Shown: positions 16,934-26,827, counted from the stretch's first letter. The stretch: 64,000 bases of DNA from Pyruvatibacter sp. HU-CL02332 (GCF_040362765.1 NZ_BAABWK010000001.1:434001-498000), one strand, 5' to 3'. Translations and numbers: made by a program. Notes: generated from the sequence alone by a model not told the origin.

Positions 16934-17884
16934 CTAGCGTTGGTGAATGAGTTTCATGCCGGCAACGGGGCTGCGGGCCTTGATGACGTAGTCAGTGCCT
17001 ATGGAGCCGAAATAGACGTCCTTCATGTCCGCGCCGCCCCAGGTCACATTGGTGGGGTCGTTCAGCACCTCGCCGGTGGGGTCATGGGCAATGGTGACAA
17101 CCTCACGCTGCGGCGTGATCGCCACCACCTTGTTGGCGGCAGGCAGCGTCACCCACAGGTTGCCTTCCACGTCAAAGCCATTGCCATCTGTATAGGGCCA
17201 GTCCGCCATGTCAGCGGGAGTTGGCAGATTGTCCGGGTCTGCCTGAGCGGTGGGGAAGGTGCCAAGTACGGGGCCGTAATCTTCCCGCGCACCCAAACGA
17301 CCATCGGCCAGCACAGGATAGCGCACCACGTTGCCGCCTGCCGTCTGGCAGACATACAGATGGCTCTCGTCTTCATCGAGGCAGCAGCCGTTGGCGAATT
17401 TTAGTCCGTCCGCAAGCTTTTCCACCGCACCGTCCGGCGTGACGCGAAACACAAATCCGTCCGTGCGTCCGTCCAGCGCCTTGGGCCATGGGTTGGCCCA
17501 GGTGGAATGGGTGCAGTAGATGGTGCCGTCCTTTGCAACAATCGGATAGTTGCAGGCCGTCAGTGTCTGCCCGTCAATTTCGCTGGCAAGACTCTCGATC
17601 TCGCCGGTGTCCACATCGAGGCGCTGCAGCGGGCCGTCCTCGCCCTCATACACCCCAAAATTGGCGATGATGATCCGCCCCTGCGCATCCATGTTGATGC
17701 CATTGGGCGCGCCACCCGCCTTGCCCACGCGGCGTAGGCTGCCGTCAGGCAATATCTCCGCGCAGGCGGACGCCTGATCCGAGGCCCAGACCTTGCCATC
17801 CTTGCTGACAACGACGTCTTCGCAGCGAGCAATCCCCAGCCCGATCTTCTCCATGTCGCGTGTTTCGATGACTGCCAGTGGCAT
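16934..17884 (-). CDS. SMP-30/gluconolactonase-like six-bladed propeller protein
   Basis: 316 residues from the ATG at 17884 (GGGAGG ten bases upstream; a TTG six bases earlier is also possible). Repeated blades such as EDVVVSKDGKVWASDQ, GAPNGINMDAQGRIIIANFG, KFANGCCLDEDESHLYVCQT and GNGFDVEGNLWVTLPAANKV are typical of SMP-30/LRE lactonases. The Asn/Asp positions of the metal site are kept in NGINMD, NGCCLD and DGNGFD. There is no signal peptide, so a cytosolic lactone hydrolase acting on a sugar or ring-derived lactone is most likely. Third gene of the operon. Confidence 0.88.
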   Translation of the reverse strand: MPLAVIETRDMEKIGLGIARCEDVVVSKDGKVWASDQASACAEILPDGSLRRVGKAGGAPNGINMDAQGRIIIANFGVYEGEDGPLQRLDVDTGEIESLASEIDGQTLTACNYPIVAKDGTIYCTHSTWANPWPKALDGRTDGFVFRVTPDGAVEKLADGLKFANGCCLDEDESHLYVCQTAGGNVVRYPVLADGRLGAREDYGPVLGTFPTAQADPDNLPTPADMADWPYTDGNGFDVEGNLWVTLPAANKVVAITPQREVVTIAHDPTGEVLNDPTNVTWGGADMKDVYFGSIGTDYVIKARSPVAGMKLIHQR

Positions 17885-17908
17885 GGTCAAAGGGCCTCCC
17901 TGCCCGAA

Positions 17909-18799
17909 CTAGTTTTTATTGGGTATCTCAATCCAGTAGGGCTGATGGTCCGAGCCATCCGCCTCATTGTCTATCCACGCGTCGCTGATCTCAGCCGCCA
18001 CGTCTTCGGTGGCAAAAATGTAGTCCAGCTTGATCCCCGGCCGGCCATAGCGGGCTTCGTCCAGCGGATAGGTAAAACCATCGCGTGCACGATTGCCGAC
18101 AGCCTTCCAGCTATCGACGAGCTTGTGCCGCCCGGCCGACGCCGTGATCATCTGCACATAGGGCGCGGACCCCGGCACCATGTTGAAGTCGCCCAGCAAC
18201 AGCACGCTTTCAGGACTGGCGGGCGCTGCCTCCCCTTCCGACCAGTCATCCTCACCAAGGGATGCAGGTCCCGACCACGCAGCTCCCTCCGCCTCGCGCC
18301 GGTTGAGAATATCCAACACATGGTTGATCTGCGCCATGCGTTCGCCATCGCCCTTCTCCATGGAGATATAGGCCAGGTGCAGCAGAACGATGCGGATCGG
18401 CGGGCGGCCCTCGGGCTGAATCACAGCCTCAAGTGCCCCTTGATGCATGTTGAACTCATCGTCGTAGTGCGTTTTGGGCAGCGGATGCTGACGCGTCCAC
18501 ACAATCGGCCAGCGGCTGAACAGCATGTTGCCGAACTGGCGGCGGCGATTGCTCACTGTGCCGTCGTCCGCAACCACACTTGCATCCATGTCGAAGTAAC
18601 TGCCGAAGACCGCATGGTGCCTGGGCAGCAGTTTCATCAGCTCATCAGGTTGATCCACCATGCCGCTACGCTGCCAGAAGCGTTCAACCTCCTGCATGCC
18701 GATGATATCTGCATCGCGAATGGTATCCGCAATACGCGCAAGGTCCATCTCGCCATCACGGCCACGGGAGTATTGAATGTTGTAGGTGACGACACGCAT
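17909..18799 (-). CDS. Endonuclease/exonuclease/phosphatase (EEP) superfamily protein
   Basis: 296 residues of the Mg-dependent DNase I-like fold. Catalytic landmarks are the N-terminal VVTYNIQYSRG, the metal-binding Glu of DIIGMQEVERF near residue 37, LLHLAYISM near 145, LLLGDFNMVPGS near 208 and the terminal GSDHQPYWIEI with the catalytic Asp-His. The family includes phosphodiesterases and sphingomyelinase-like hydrolases as well as nucleases. In this operon of small-molecule enzymes a phosphoester substrate is more likely than DNA (inference). Second gene, 24 bases before the SMP-30-like gene. Confidence 0.88.
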   Translation of the reverse strand: MRVVTYNIQYSRGRDGEMDLARIADTIRDADIIGMQEVERFWQRSGMVDQPDELMKLLPRHHAVFGSYFDMDASVVADDGTVSNRRRQFGNMLFSRWPIVWTRQHPLPKTHYDDEFNMHQGALEAVIQPEGRPPIRIVLLHLAYISMEKGDGERMAQINHVLDILNRREAEGAAWSGPASLGEDDWSEGEAAPASPESVLLLGDFNMVPGSAPYVQMITASAGRHKLVDSWKAVGNRARDGFTYPLDEARYGRPGIKLDYIFATEDVAAEISDAWIDNEADGSDHQPYWIEIPNKN

Positions 18800-18836
18800 A
18801 CGAGGTCTCGATACGTAAAATCAGTTTACGGACGAC

Positions 18837-19142
18837 TTACATCAGATCACGAACACCCGAGACGTCGTAAATCTTGACAGACACCTCAGCGATTTTCGCG
18901 TCGCCCAGAGCTGCCTGAAACGCGGACATGTGCGCCGTCTGAAAATGAAAGTCGAGCGCCGCCTGATCGTCCCACAATTCCCAGATGCGCATGGTGCGGT
19001 CATCCGTGATGTCGCGCGAATAGGTGTAATCCTGGCACCCGGCTTCCTTGTGGGTTTCGGCAATCATTGCCTGACCGGCGGTGAGGAGTTTTTCCATTTC
19101 CTCAACGGTCTCGAACTTCGCTTTACCTGCAACGATAAGCAT
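18837..19142 (-). CDS. Antibiotic biosynthesis monooxygenase (ABM) domain protein
   Basis: 101 residues from the ATG at 19142, with GAGGAGA six bases upstream. A single ferredoxin-like ABM domain: MLIVAGKAKF at the N-terminus, AGCQDYTYSRDITD near residue 37 and WELWDDQAALDFHFQTAHM near 58, with the conserved Trp and His of the YgiN group. Such proteins are cofactor-free quinol monooxygenases or ring-oxidising enzymes and act as dimers. It heads the five-gene operon, 37 bases before the EEP gene. Confidence 0.87.
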   Translation of the reverse strand: MLIVAGKAKFETVEEMEKLLTAGQAMIAETHKEAGCQDYTYSRDITDDRTMRIWELWDDQAALDFHFQTAHMSAFQAALGDAKIAEVSVKIYDVSGVRDLM

Positions 19143-19239
19143 CGGGTATCTCCTCACCTGCTGTTTTTGTTTTGTCGTTCTTGCCCTCACCTTATCTGCG
19201 CAGTGCATCCGGTGCGACTCTTACCCGGCCAAATGACGG

Positions 19240-19743
19240 TTACGACTGGCGACGACGACCTGAAACCGCAGACATGACTGTCTGTGCAAAGGCATCCGCA
19301 TCGGCAACGTCATGCATTTCAAGGGGCGCAAGCCCGGAGTCTGAGAATGGCGCGGCAAATACCGATTTGGCGCTTCCAAGTCGAAGACCCACCAACCCGC
19401 GCGCCGGGCGAACATGCACCCGATCCAGAGATTTAAGTGGCACAGCAGACACGCGCCGGGGAAAGGGCCCTTGTAAGGCAACAAGCCGCTGATCCGTCAG
19501 CAGCAAGGTGGTGGTCCGCCGCCGCCAGAACGTCCAGAGCCCCAGCGCCGGCACAATGACCCCGACAACTGCCGCAGCCAAAAGCGCCAAAAGGTCCACG
19601 CCAATGACGGTGGCCCACCCGAACACAGCGCTCCACAGCACCGCAATGAACACCGCCGGAAGATAGACACCCCGACTGAGCCGCGCGCGTGCCTGAACCC
19701 ACTCAGCCGGTAACAGAACACCAGGCGGCAACTGAGTCGTCAC
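19240..19743 (-). CDS. Membrane protein with bacterial PH-like domain
   Basis: 167 residues from the GTG at 19743. GAGGAGG lies six bases upstream of it, but abuts the alternative GTG at 19749. Two adjacent hydrophobic helices (about residues 28-48 and 50-70) end in the basic FWRRRTTTLLLTDQRL, and a soluble domain follows with VALQGPFPRRVSAVPLKSLD. The TDQR and PLKSLDRV pattern is typical of bPH_2 (YdbS/YdbT-like) domains. Function unknown. It is 97 bases upstream of the ABM gene on the same strand, so co-transcription is possible but not evident. Confidence 0.72.
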   Translation of the reverse strand: MTTQLPPGVLLPAEWVQARARLSRGVYLPAVFIAVLWSAVFGWATVIGVDLLALLAAAVVGVIVPALGLWTFWRRRTTTLLLTDQRLVALQGPFPRRVSAVPLKSLDRVHVRPARGLVGLRLGSAKSVFAAPFSDSGLAPLEMHDVADADAFAQTVMSAVSGRRRQS

Positions 19744-19993
19744 AAACACCCTCCTCGTGAGGCTTCCGCTACGTCATCCGCGCATTAATCATCTGTTCAC
19801 CATGCGCTCACAATGCCCCAGCTAACGTACGGTTTCTAATACGAAATTTGCTTGAATAGGACCAGTTGACGCACCATGTGCTGTATGCGAATACGGTACA
19901 TAAGCGACAAAAAGGCAGCAAAAACAGCCATGTCGTATTGGTGTAGGACCGGGCCAGCCAAGGCCTGCCACCCACAGAATTTGGGAGCGAAAT

Positions 19994-20149
19994 GTGAGCG
20001 TAGTAGAGACAAGCAAAGACCAGTCGAATTTGGCCGATGCCGCGTCGTCGCACGCTGACCGCAAACCCGAAAGCAGCGCCTGCATCCGCCACATCTATGG
20101 TGGCATCGCCATGCTCGCCATCGGCGTTGGCTTGCTGATCATTACTTAG
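19994..20149 (+). CDS. Small predicted membrane protein (51 residues)
   Basis: Starts at the GTG at 19994 with GGGAG seven bases upstream and ends at the TAG at 20147-20149. The first 34 residues are hydrophilic (MSVVETSKDQSNLAD and on); residues 34-51 form one hydrophobic helix ending in GVGLLIIT. It converges on mrr with 3 bases between stops. The ordered layout, ribosome binding site and C-terminal tail-anchor shape support a real gene; I recognise no family. The 244 bases upstream of it (19750-19993) hold no other gene I can support. Confidence 0.5.
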   Translation: MSVVETSKDQSNLADAASSHADRKPESSACIRHIYGGIAMLAIGVGLLIIT

Positions 20150-20152
20150 GTT

Positions 20153-21016
20153 TTAGAACTCGGCGAAATAGCCGGTATCAACCTCAACCTGCTCCACCAT
20201 TTCCACCTTCGTACCAATGCGGAGGTTTTTGAGCAGGTCACACAAATCTTCTCCATCAATCAGATCAATCGCCGGTGCCCCGTCACGCGTCGCCTCCGCA
20301 CGTGCTTCCGCTGTGAACCGGCTGGTGGTGATGATCAGGCCCTTGTCAGCCCGTCCCATCATGGCCCCACGAAAATCACGCACGACAGAAGATCCGACGG
20401 AGCCCTGCCAGCGCTTGCTTTGGAACAAAACCTGAAAAGACACGAGATTGACCCGCAGGATGCCGTTTCCGTCTATGCCCCCGTCTGAACTGCGCCCTGT
20501 CACCTCAACCTTCACAAACCCGGACTCACGCAACACCCGCTGGCAAAGACGCTCAAAGGCGGATGGGTCCATAGCGAGAAGGGCCTGAAGAAGTTCTTCT
20601 TGCCAGTCGGGTTCAACATCTCCGGATTCATCCTCCATGCCAGAGGCCGAGTTGAGAGTCTCCGCCTCTTTGCGTGCGTTTCTGTTCATCGTGCGCACCC
20701 GCCTGGGAACCTCACCCAATTCGTCCTCCGACATCCCGAATCCGTGGGCCGTCAGTGTCCAGATGCCAGGTTTCGCGTTGTTGACTGCGCCGACCTTCTT
20801 CAGATAGGTGCGCGCCCATTTGAGGCGGTACTCCAACTCACTCAGCGTTGAGTTATCGCCATGAGGATGCTCTACGATTTCTTCCAGAAACCGTTCGAGG
20901 CGCACAACCTCATCATGAATTTCCTGATTGGACGCCGATCCGCCCAAAGACTTGAGCGCCGCAACAGTCGGCGCAATCAGTGCGCTAAATTTTGGGACAT
21001 CATCATTGGTGATCAT
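20153..21016 (-). CDS. mrr: Mrr-family restriction endonuclease
   Basis: Type IV-like endonuclease expected to cut methylated foreign DNA. 287 residues in two domains. The N-terminal Mrr_N winged helix, about residues 10-95, has IAPTVAALKSLGGSASNQEI and the wing PGIWTLTAHG. The C-terminal PD-(D/E)xK-like catalytic domain, about 140-287, has GFVKVEVTGRSSDGGIDGNG with D182, then VLFQSK with Q199 and K201 (the D...QxK signature of Mrr), and RADKGLIITTSRFT. It begins 9 bases after the MmeI-like gene stop and must share its transcript. The GC content is like that of the surrounding genome. Confidence 0.93.
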   Translation of the reverse strand: MITNDDVPKFSALIAPTVAALKSLGGSASNQEIHDEVVRLERFLEEIVEHPHGDNSTLSELEYRLKWARTYLKKVGAVNNAKPGIWTLTAHGFGMSEDELGEVPRRVRTMNRNARKEAETLNSASGMEDESGDVEPDWQEELLQALLAMDPSAFERLCQRVLRESGFVKVEVTGRSSDGGIDGNGILRVNLVSFQVLFQSKRWQGSVGSSVVRDFRGAMMGRADKGLIITTSRFTAEARAEATRDGAPAIDLIDGEDLCDLLKNLRIGTKVEMVEQVEVDTGYFAEF

Positions 21017-21025
21017 TCTTATTTC

Positions 21026-24000
21026 CTAATCCCGAGGCAGGAAGTAGCGCTCGCCGTCCTGCTGGACGTCGCCGAGTTCGGTGAGGGTGTCGAGCAGTTC
21101 GGTGATGCGGGCGTCGCGTTTGCGGCCGCCGGTAAAGCGGCGGGACAGGGCCTTGGCGTCGATTGGGGCTTCTTCGCCGACCAATGTAGCGCGCACCAGC
21201 CTGATCTGGTCGGGTAGCTTCGTCGGCCATTTAGGTTTGCCCGCGGCTGCTTCCACCGGCGTGCCAAGGTCGGCTGCCAGCTGCTCCTGCTCGGCGGGCT
21301 TGCCGAATTTTGGTATCTGATAGTCCGGCCGCAGCCACCGCACCTTGCCGGCTCGCTCCTCCGCCGCCCGCTCCTGATTGAGCGCCACAAGACGCTCGAG
21401 AATCTGCTCGTCACTCAGATCATGCGGCCAGCCATAGGCGTCAAACACCGCAGCGTCGATCTCGTCGTGAATCTCCCTGAGCACGGAGACAAGCCCCTGC
21501 TCATGAACGAGCTTGTCCTTGTCGTCCAGCGCTTCGCCGGCCCGCAGCTTTTCGAGCACGTTGTACAGCGCTGTCATAGTGAGTTTCGGGTGCTCCGCCA
21601 GCCGTTCTTTGCGAAATTCATCAAGGCGCTCGCCCAAAGCATCAAGTTGTGCCTTCTGCACTGCGGTAGGATCGGCAAAGGGGAATGGATCAAAGCATGA
21701 CGTTTTGACATAAACAGGTCTATCCTCAAGCAAAGCGCAGTTTGCCTCGAACCAATTGTAGTGAATGCGGCTTGACAAGGTCGCAAACTGCCAAAAACTC
21801 TCGAGCGCAAAACAGACCAGTTTGTTGTCCGGCAAGACTTCACCATCCAACATAACAAATACCCGGTGTTTGGCTGTTTCGGGCGTTGCAAAATATCGAG
21901 GCAATCCCTGCAAGGCTTCTCGAAACTGGGGTATGTTCTCGCCAAACAACCACCAGTTCTTTCTGCGATACTCCCTATTGTTCTGCTCACGCTCCGGTTT
22001 AACTCTCGTGAGAATGTGTTGATAGACTGACGGAAATTGCTCGCGAACTTCGGTTTCGATCATGCCAAATAGATCGATCGCATGCACGCCTCTGGGCAAT
22101 TGCATTAGGTCACGTCCGTTCCTGTACGGACGCACTATGGAACCGCCCTTGAGTTTTTCTTTTTCAATGAGGCTATGCGCCTCACTGTTGGTCAATATGA
22201 AGCCTGCACCGTGCAAAACCACGCCGCGGCCAGCCAAGCCTGAGTTAGCAATGAGCGGTAAGGCCTTCGCCAAGTCGGCGCCCAGCTTGAGGTTCGGCCT
22301 TATCGACCCAACACGTGTGGTTAGCTCCACAACTGGCTGATCCGTATTTAGATCAGCCTCCCTCACCACAGTCTTCAACTGCCCAACGACTGCACCAGGT
22401 ACACCAACCGTCATGGCAATGCGCACCGCTGCCTTATCGGCACTCTTGAGCCACGGGTGATCCGGGATCGCCATCAGCAGGCCGATAGGTTTTTTCTGCC
22501 CCATATGGTGCTCGATCACCCGGCGGGAAAATGTCTGGGTGATGGAGTTAGTGGTGATGAGGCCGAAGCGGCGCGGCTTGCCCTTTTTTCCTGCGCCCGG
22601 CCGTACAAGCTCCGCCGCCTTGTCCCAGAAATGCATGACAAAGTCGGCACCACCGGGAATGTGCTTGCGCGCCTTCCAGCAGGCCTCCGCATAGCCGTCG
22701 CCCAGTTCCGCCCGCATGTCCTTGCCACCGGTAAAGGGCGGGTTGCCGACGATGAAATCCGCGTCCGGCCATGTGGCGGGCCGGGGGTTTTCATAGGTAT
22801 AAAGCTCCATGCGCGCTGCTTCGTCCGGCACTTCCTCGCCGGTGACGGGGTGCAGCTTCATGGTGTGGCCGTCCCAGCGGGTGACGGGCTTGCCGTCGTC
22901 GCCGCGCAACAGCTCCTGCTTGTCGTAGGCCAGCACCGCGTCCTGGTTCTTGATGTTGTGGAACGCCTTGAGCACCGGTTCGTCGATGGCGGCGCGGCCG
23001 GATGTCCTGATCTGCCATTTGATGAAGCCGATCCACAGCACCAGCTCCGCAATGGCGACCGCGCGCGGATTGATCTCAAGGCCGAGGAACTGGTGCGGGT
23101 CCACCGTGTGGCTGGACAGCCCGGCGAGATAATCCGTCTCGCCCAGTTCGGCGAGGGTTTCCAGCACCTCCCCCTCCAGGCGCTTCATCAGCTCCATGGC
23201 CACATAGAGGAAGTTGCCGGTGCCGCAGGCCGGGTCCAGTACCTTTGTGTCCGTCAGCGACAGGTGGAAGGCCCGCACAACATCGCGCGCGTCATCATGC
23301 TTCCTGGCGTCGATGAGCTTTTGCGCTTCCACCTGCACGGCCCGCCAGTCCTCCGTCAGCGGATCAATGATCGTCGGGATCACCAGCCGCTCCACATAGG
23401 CGCGCGGCGTGTAATGAGCGCCGAGCTTGTGGCGGTCGCGTTTGTCCAGCGCGCGCTCCAGCAATGTGCCGAAGATGGCCGGCTCCACATCGCGCCAGTC
23501 CTTGCGGGCGGCAACCCACAATTCGTGAATCTGGCTGCCGTCCAGTTCCAGTGACGTTGGGCTCTCGAACAGCCCGCCATTAAACTGCCGCAGCACTTCG
23601 CCAAAGCCGGAGTAGAAGCCGCCGGTGTTCATCTTCTCCCAGAGGTCTTCCAGCATCAGGCGGAAGCGCTTGGGGTCTTCCTTGTGGTCCGCGAGAAGCT
23701 GTGTGAAGGCGCCTTCCGGCAGCAGCTTCACGTCTTCTGCAAACATCGTGAAGAGGCAGCGCATGAGATACTCGGCCACCGCTTCGGGTTGATGACCCTT
23801 GCCTTCAAGCTCGCGCGCTACCTTCGCCAGGCGCTCCGCAATGTCCCGCGTGACCTCCGCTGAGATGCGTGTGGGATCAAGCGACAGCGGGTCCGACCAC
23901 ACCGCCTTCAGCCGGTGCTGCACCTCCGGCTCGAGCAGATCGTCCAGATAGATGCGGTAAGACTGGCGATCAGGAAACTGCGCGTAGTTTTTTCCCTGCT

Positions 24001-24544
24001 GCGAGAAGTCGGCAAAAAGCTCAATGCAGTGGCCGACATCGACCACCACAAGAAACGGTGGCCAGCCATGATCCGTCGGCAGGGCGCGGGCGTAGTCCTC
24101 CGCCTGCCCGCGCGCGTTACGCATCGCCTTGTCCCAGCCCTTGGTGCCGCGCCGGGCCGTTCCGCCCTTGACCGCGTCCCCGGCCAGGTCAAACCCCGGC
24201 AGCGTCTCCGTCTCGACAAACTTCGAGCGGGCTTTACTGGAGCTCTGCTTGGCTTCCAGAACGAAGCTGCCGCGTTTGTACAGGTCGATGAACCCGGTGG
24301 TGCTGGAGCCGTCAGGGTGTTTGAACGCGACAGATCGCTCAAACACATAGTCGTTGTGCCGATTTTCTTCCTGCGACGGGTCAGGCTCCGGCTCGTCGAG
24401 CAGGCGTGCGAGTTCACTTAGAAAGAGCTGGTAATTCGACCGTTCGGAACCACCGGACTTCTGCCACTTCTCAACAAAGGCCGCCATCGCCTCCGGCGCG
24501 GCAATCGGCTGCTGTGTTTCAGATGGATCCCCCGAGTCACTCAT
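21026..24544 (-). CDS. MmeI-like type IIL restriction-modification enzyme
   Basis: Single-chain enzyme combining endonuclease, adenine methyltransferase and target recognition. 1172 residues from the ATG at 24544. The N-terminal nuclease shows D87, E97 and K99 in [16 protein letters not shown], the same D-x9-E-x-K spacing as MmeI. A helical connector follows, then the methyltransferase with [15 protein letters not shown] near 375, motif [10 protein letters not shown] at 437-445 and motif IV NPPF at 601-604. The recognition region is roughly residues 700-960 and has visibly lower GC. The last 200 residues exceed the usual MmeI length and end in a possible winged helix ([19 protein letters not shown]). 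Target site not predictable. It is followed at once by mrr. Confidence 0.88.
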   Translation of the reverse strand: MSDSGDPSETQQPIAAPEAMAAFVEKWQKSGGSERSNYQLFLSELARLLDEPEPDPSQEENRHNDYVFERSVAFKHPDGSSTTGFIDLYKRGSFVLEAKQSSSKARSKFVETETLPGFDLAGDAVKGGTARRGTKGWDKAMRNARGQAEDYARALPTDHGWPPFLVVVDVGHCIELFADFSQQGKNYAQFPDRQSYRIYLDDLLEPEVQHRLKAVWSDPLSLDPTRISAEVTRDIAERLAKVARELEGKGHQPEAVAEYLMRCLFTMFAEDVKLLPEGAFTQLLADHKEDPKRFRLMLEDLWEKMNTGGFYSGFGEVLRQFNGGLFESPTSLELDGSQIHELWVAARKDWRDVEPAIFGTLLERALDKRDRHKLGAHYTPRAYVERLVIPTIIDPLTEDWRAVQVEAQKLIDARKHDDARDVVRAFHLSLTDTKVLDPACGTGNFLYVAMELMKRLEGEVLETLAELGETDYLAGLSSHTVDPHQFLGLEINPRAVAIAELVLWIGFIKWQIRTSGRAAIDEPVLKAFHNIKNQDAVLAYDKQELLRGDDGKPVTRWDGHTMKLHPVTGEEVPDEAARMELYTYENPRPATWPDADFIVGNPPFTGGKDMRAELGDGYAEACWKARKHIPGGADFVMHFWDKAAELVRPGAGKKGKPRRFGLITTNSITQTFSRRVIEHHMGQKKPIGLLMAIPDHPWLKSADKAAVRIAMTVGVPGAVVGQLKTVVREADLNTDQPVVELTTRVGSIRPNLKLGADLAKALPLIANSGLAGRGVVLHGAGFILTNSEAHSLIEKEKLKGGSIVRPYRNGRDLMQLPRGVHAIDLFGMIETEVREQFPSVYQHILTRVKPEREQNNREYRRKNWWLFGENIPQFREALQGLPRYFATPETAKHRVFVMLDGEVLPDNKLVCFALESFWQFATLSSRIHYNWFEANCALLEDRPVYVKTSCFDPFPFADPTAVQKAQLDALGERLDEFRKERLAEHPKLTMTALYNVLEKLRAGEALDDKDKLVHEQGLVSVLREIHDEIDAAVFDAYGWPHDLSDEQILERLVALNQERAAEERAGKVRWLRPDYQIPKFGKPAEQEQLAADLGTPVEAAAGKPKWPTKLPDQIRLVRATLVGEEAPIDAKALSRRFTGGRKRDARITELLDTLTELGDVQQDGERYFLPRD

Positions 24545-24687
24545 CGGCGCAGCATTACCCGAAAGTGCATGAGGTTGAAGTTGTTTTTGTACTTTACCGG
24601 ACCTCAAGTTGATCAGAGGAGATTGCTGGCATTTGTCCTGTGCACCGCGTTGCCCAAATCACAACCCAAGGAACGTCTCACAAATAA

Positions 24688-24713
24688 GCCCGCCCGTTTT
24701 GCAACGAGCGGGC
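24688..24713 (-). terminator. Intrinsic terminator of the globin-coupled sensor gene
   Basis: On the minus strand, GCCCGC-T-CGTT pairs with AACG-G-GCGGGC around a GCAA loop: 11 pairs including one T-G wobble. TTATTTGT follows. It lies 28 bases past the chemoreceptor stop. Confidence 0.7.
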
Positions 24714-24741
24714 GTTCTTGTTTCTGGAGTTGGCGCGAGGC

Positions 24742-26103
24742 TTAGCTGGCCTGACGCGTCTCCTGATCACCCTGGCGCAGATCCTCAACGGTGGTCTGGA
24801 CCCGGTCGCGCAACTGGGTGGTGGCGCCGCGCAGTCCCGACGACACTTCCTGAAGCCGGGTGGCCATGGCGCTCATCGCGGTGATTTCAGCAGCCACATT
24901 TGCGATACTGCCGGACACTTCCTTGGTGCCGGTGGCCGTCTGCTGAACACTGCCGGCAATCTCGTTGGTGGCGGCACCCTGCTCGCCAATCGCTGATTCC
25001 ACCTGCTGGGCAATCTCTTCCAGCTGGCTGATGACATTGGTGATGCGCGTAATACCCTCTGATGCGCCAGCGGTTTGCTGCTGAACACGGGTAACCTGAT
25101 CAGAGATTTCCTGGGTGGCTTTTCCAGTCTGAGACGCAAGCGCCTTTACCTCGGACGCAACAACCGCAAAACCCTTGCCAGCTTCTCCGGCGCGCGCCGC
25201 CTCGATGGTGGCGTTGAGCGCCAGCAGGTTTGTCTGGTCTGCAACGTCCCGGATGAGATCGACGATTTTGCCGATCTGCTGCACCTCGGTGCTCAGACCG
25301 CTCATGGCCTCACCAATATGGCTGGCTTCGTCCGTCACACGCTGAACCGCCTGATGTGTTTCGCTCATCTGACGGCCAACTTCCTGAACGCTGGTTGCAA
25401 GTTCCTCACTTGCAGCAGCCACCGTTCCGATGCTGGCAGAGGCTTCTTCAGAAGCACTGGCAACGGATGACGACGCACCTTCAATCTTCGTCGCCGCATG
25501 GCCAAGCTCGCCGGAGGCAGTGTCGATGTCATCGACCTGCCCCACAACAGTCTCGACCGCCCCGGCCACATCCTTGTCGAGCCCATCAGCCAGAGACGAC
25601 AGCCGCTCCTGCAAGACGCGGTCACCGGCTTCAATGTAAACGGATACGGCGAGCTCCATGTCCAGCATCACCGCCTTGGTGACGGCTTCAACTGTCAGGT
25701 CCACAGACTTGCGCTTGGTGGCCTTGCGGACGATCGCCAGAAGGTCCCCAAGAACGATCGCATAGGCGCTCACATACCAGCGGGGTTCCAGATTGATCCG
25801 CTGATGCGCATTGCCAATGGTGACGGCGCGTTCGAAATAATCGACACCAAAGTCACCCTTGAACAGACGCTCCCAGTGAGAGGCCTGCGCCGCCTTGAGG
25901 GCTGCAACCTTGTCTAGCCCCCCGAGCAGCGGTTTCAATTCTTCATATTTCAGCAGGTGCTCGTAGAAACGATCCAGCAATGGCGCCAACTCTCCTTCAA
26001 GAGAGGGCCAGAGGACCTCAAGCGCCTCGCCGTGCTCCGGTGCAAGTCCGATGAATTCAAGCCGCGCCTCGCGCGTTTGCGTGCTTTTGTTCTGTCCCGA
26101 CAT
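24742..26103 (-). CDS. Globin-coupled methyl-accepting chemotaxis sensor (HemAT-like)
   Basis: Soluble haem-based oxygen sensor for chemotaxis. 453 residues with no membrane segment. The N-terminal protoglobin domain (about residues 15-175) has the proximal His at 100 in [20 protein letters not shown] coiled-coil linker leads to the MCP signalling domain, about 215-440, whose hairpin tip reads [20 protein letters not shown] followed by [15 protein letters not shown], the CheA/CheW contact site. The long coiled coils are rich in Ala, Ser, Thr and Gln. AAGGGGG lies nine bases before the ATG. It is monocistronic, with its own terminator. No other chemotaxis gene is in the window. Confidence 0.94.
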   Translation of the reverse strand: MSGQNKSTQTREARLEFIGLAPEHGEALEVLWPSLEGELAPLLDRFYEHLLKYEELKPLLGGLDKVAALKAAQASHWERLFKGDFGVDYFERAVTIGNAHQRINLEPRWYVSAYAIVLGDLLAIVRKATKRKSVDLTVEAVTKAVMLDMELAVSVYIEAGDRVLQERLSSLADGLDKDVAGAVETVVGQVDDIDTASGELGHAATKIEGASSSVASASEEASASIGTVAAASEELATSVQEVGRQMSETHQAVQRVTDEASHIGEAMSGLSTEVQQIGKIVDLIRDVADQTNLLALNATIEAARAGEAGKGFAVVASEVKALASQTGKATQEISDQVTRVQQQTAGASEGITRITNVISQLEEIAQQVESAIGEQGAATNEIAGSVQQTATGTKEVSGSIANVAAEITAMSAMATRLQEVSSGLRGATTQLRDRVQTTVEDLRQGDQETRQAS

Positions 26104-26313
26104 TTTTCAAAACCCCCTTAAGCCTTTGATTGAGGGAGTGTTTGACCGGCCCGGTTAACAACGAGACAACCGAAAAACACGCATAAGTAGAAGCGCTGCA
26201 ACCAGCGTTATTCTGACAAAACCTCATTGATTTGATGTCGTTGCCATTCCGCCGTTTACGGACCTTTTTCATGGCCACCGCAAACACCGAAAAAAGTGCA
26301 AAAAAATGTCTGC

Positions 26314-26727
26314 CTAGTCGAAATCAGACCAGTCATAGACAAATGTCAGGAAGGCGAGCAGCAGGATCGTGACCGCAGCAAGGCCCAGAACGACATATTG
26401 CATGAAGTCATCAATGGCAGCACCAGTGTGCGGATGAGCCAGACTCAGGCCCAGCAGGGATAGGTCCGTTCCCGCAGCACGCATCATGTCCAGGGACTGA
26501 CGCCCTGCTTCAGCAATGATGTAGAACTCACCGGCATTGACGATCAGTACCGTGAAGATAGCAAAGAAGGCAGCAAAGGCTCCCGCCTTCATCGGCATCG
26601 GCGCATGGCGCAGGAAATAGTAGAGCCCGCCCAGATAGGCGAGGACAAAGCCCGTGGCCGTGGTCAGCGCCAGCAGGATCAGCTCCTGCATGTAGGTGGT
26701 GATGGTGACAATCTCGGCTTCGTTCAT
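26314..26727 (-). CDS. Hypothetical three-helix membrane protein
   Basis: 137 residues from the ATG at 26727, with GGAGGG just upstream. Three hydrophobic helices are visible: about residues 12-38 (ELILLALTTATGFVLAYLGG), 48-70 (KAGAFAAFFAIFTVLIVNAG) and 112-132 (FMQYVVLGLAAVTILLLAFL). A short polar loop with SLAHPHTGAAIDD lies between helices 2 and 3. I recognise no family. It stands alone between the multicopper oxidase (100 bases upstream, same strand) and the globin sensor (210 bases downstream). The 210-base gap on its left holds no further gene I can support. Confidence 0.65.
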   Translation of the reverse strand: MNEAEIVTITTYMQELILLALTTATGFVLAYLGGLYYFLRHAPMPMKAGAFAAFFAIFTVLIVNAGEFYIIAEAGRQSLDMMRAAGTDLSLLGLSLAHPHTGAAIDDFMQYVVLGLAAVTILLLAFLTFVYDWSDFD

Positions 26728-26827
26728 CAGGCCCTCCGGATGGTCCGCAGCCCTCACACTGCGATGAAAACCGCCTTGGAAGGAGTCGCAATTTGTATCA
26801 CTTGGTACCACGGGCCTGCCAACCCGG

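Noticed and set aside
19867-19895. TTGACG plus a GAATAC-like -10 as promoter of the 51-residue gene
   Set aside because: The -10 match is poor and the -35 lies over 100 bases from the start; too weak to call.
22457-23554. Open frame of 365 codons on the + strand
   Set aside because: Antisense shadow of the MmeI-like gene, with no recognisable motif or ribosome binding site.
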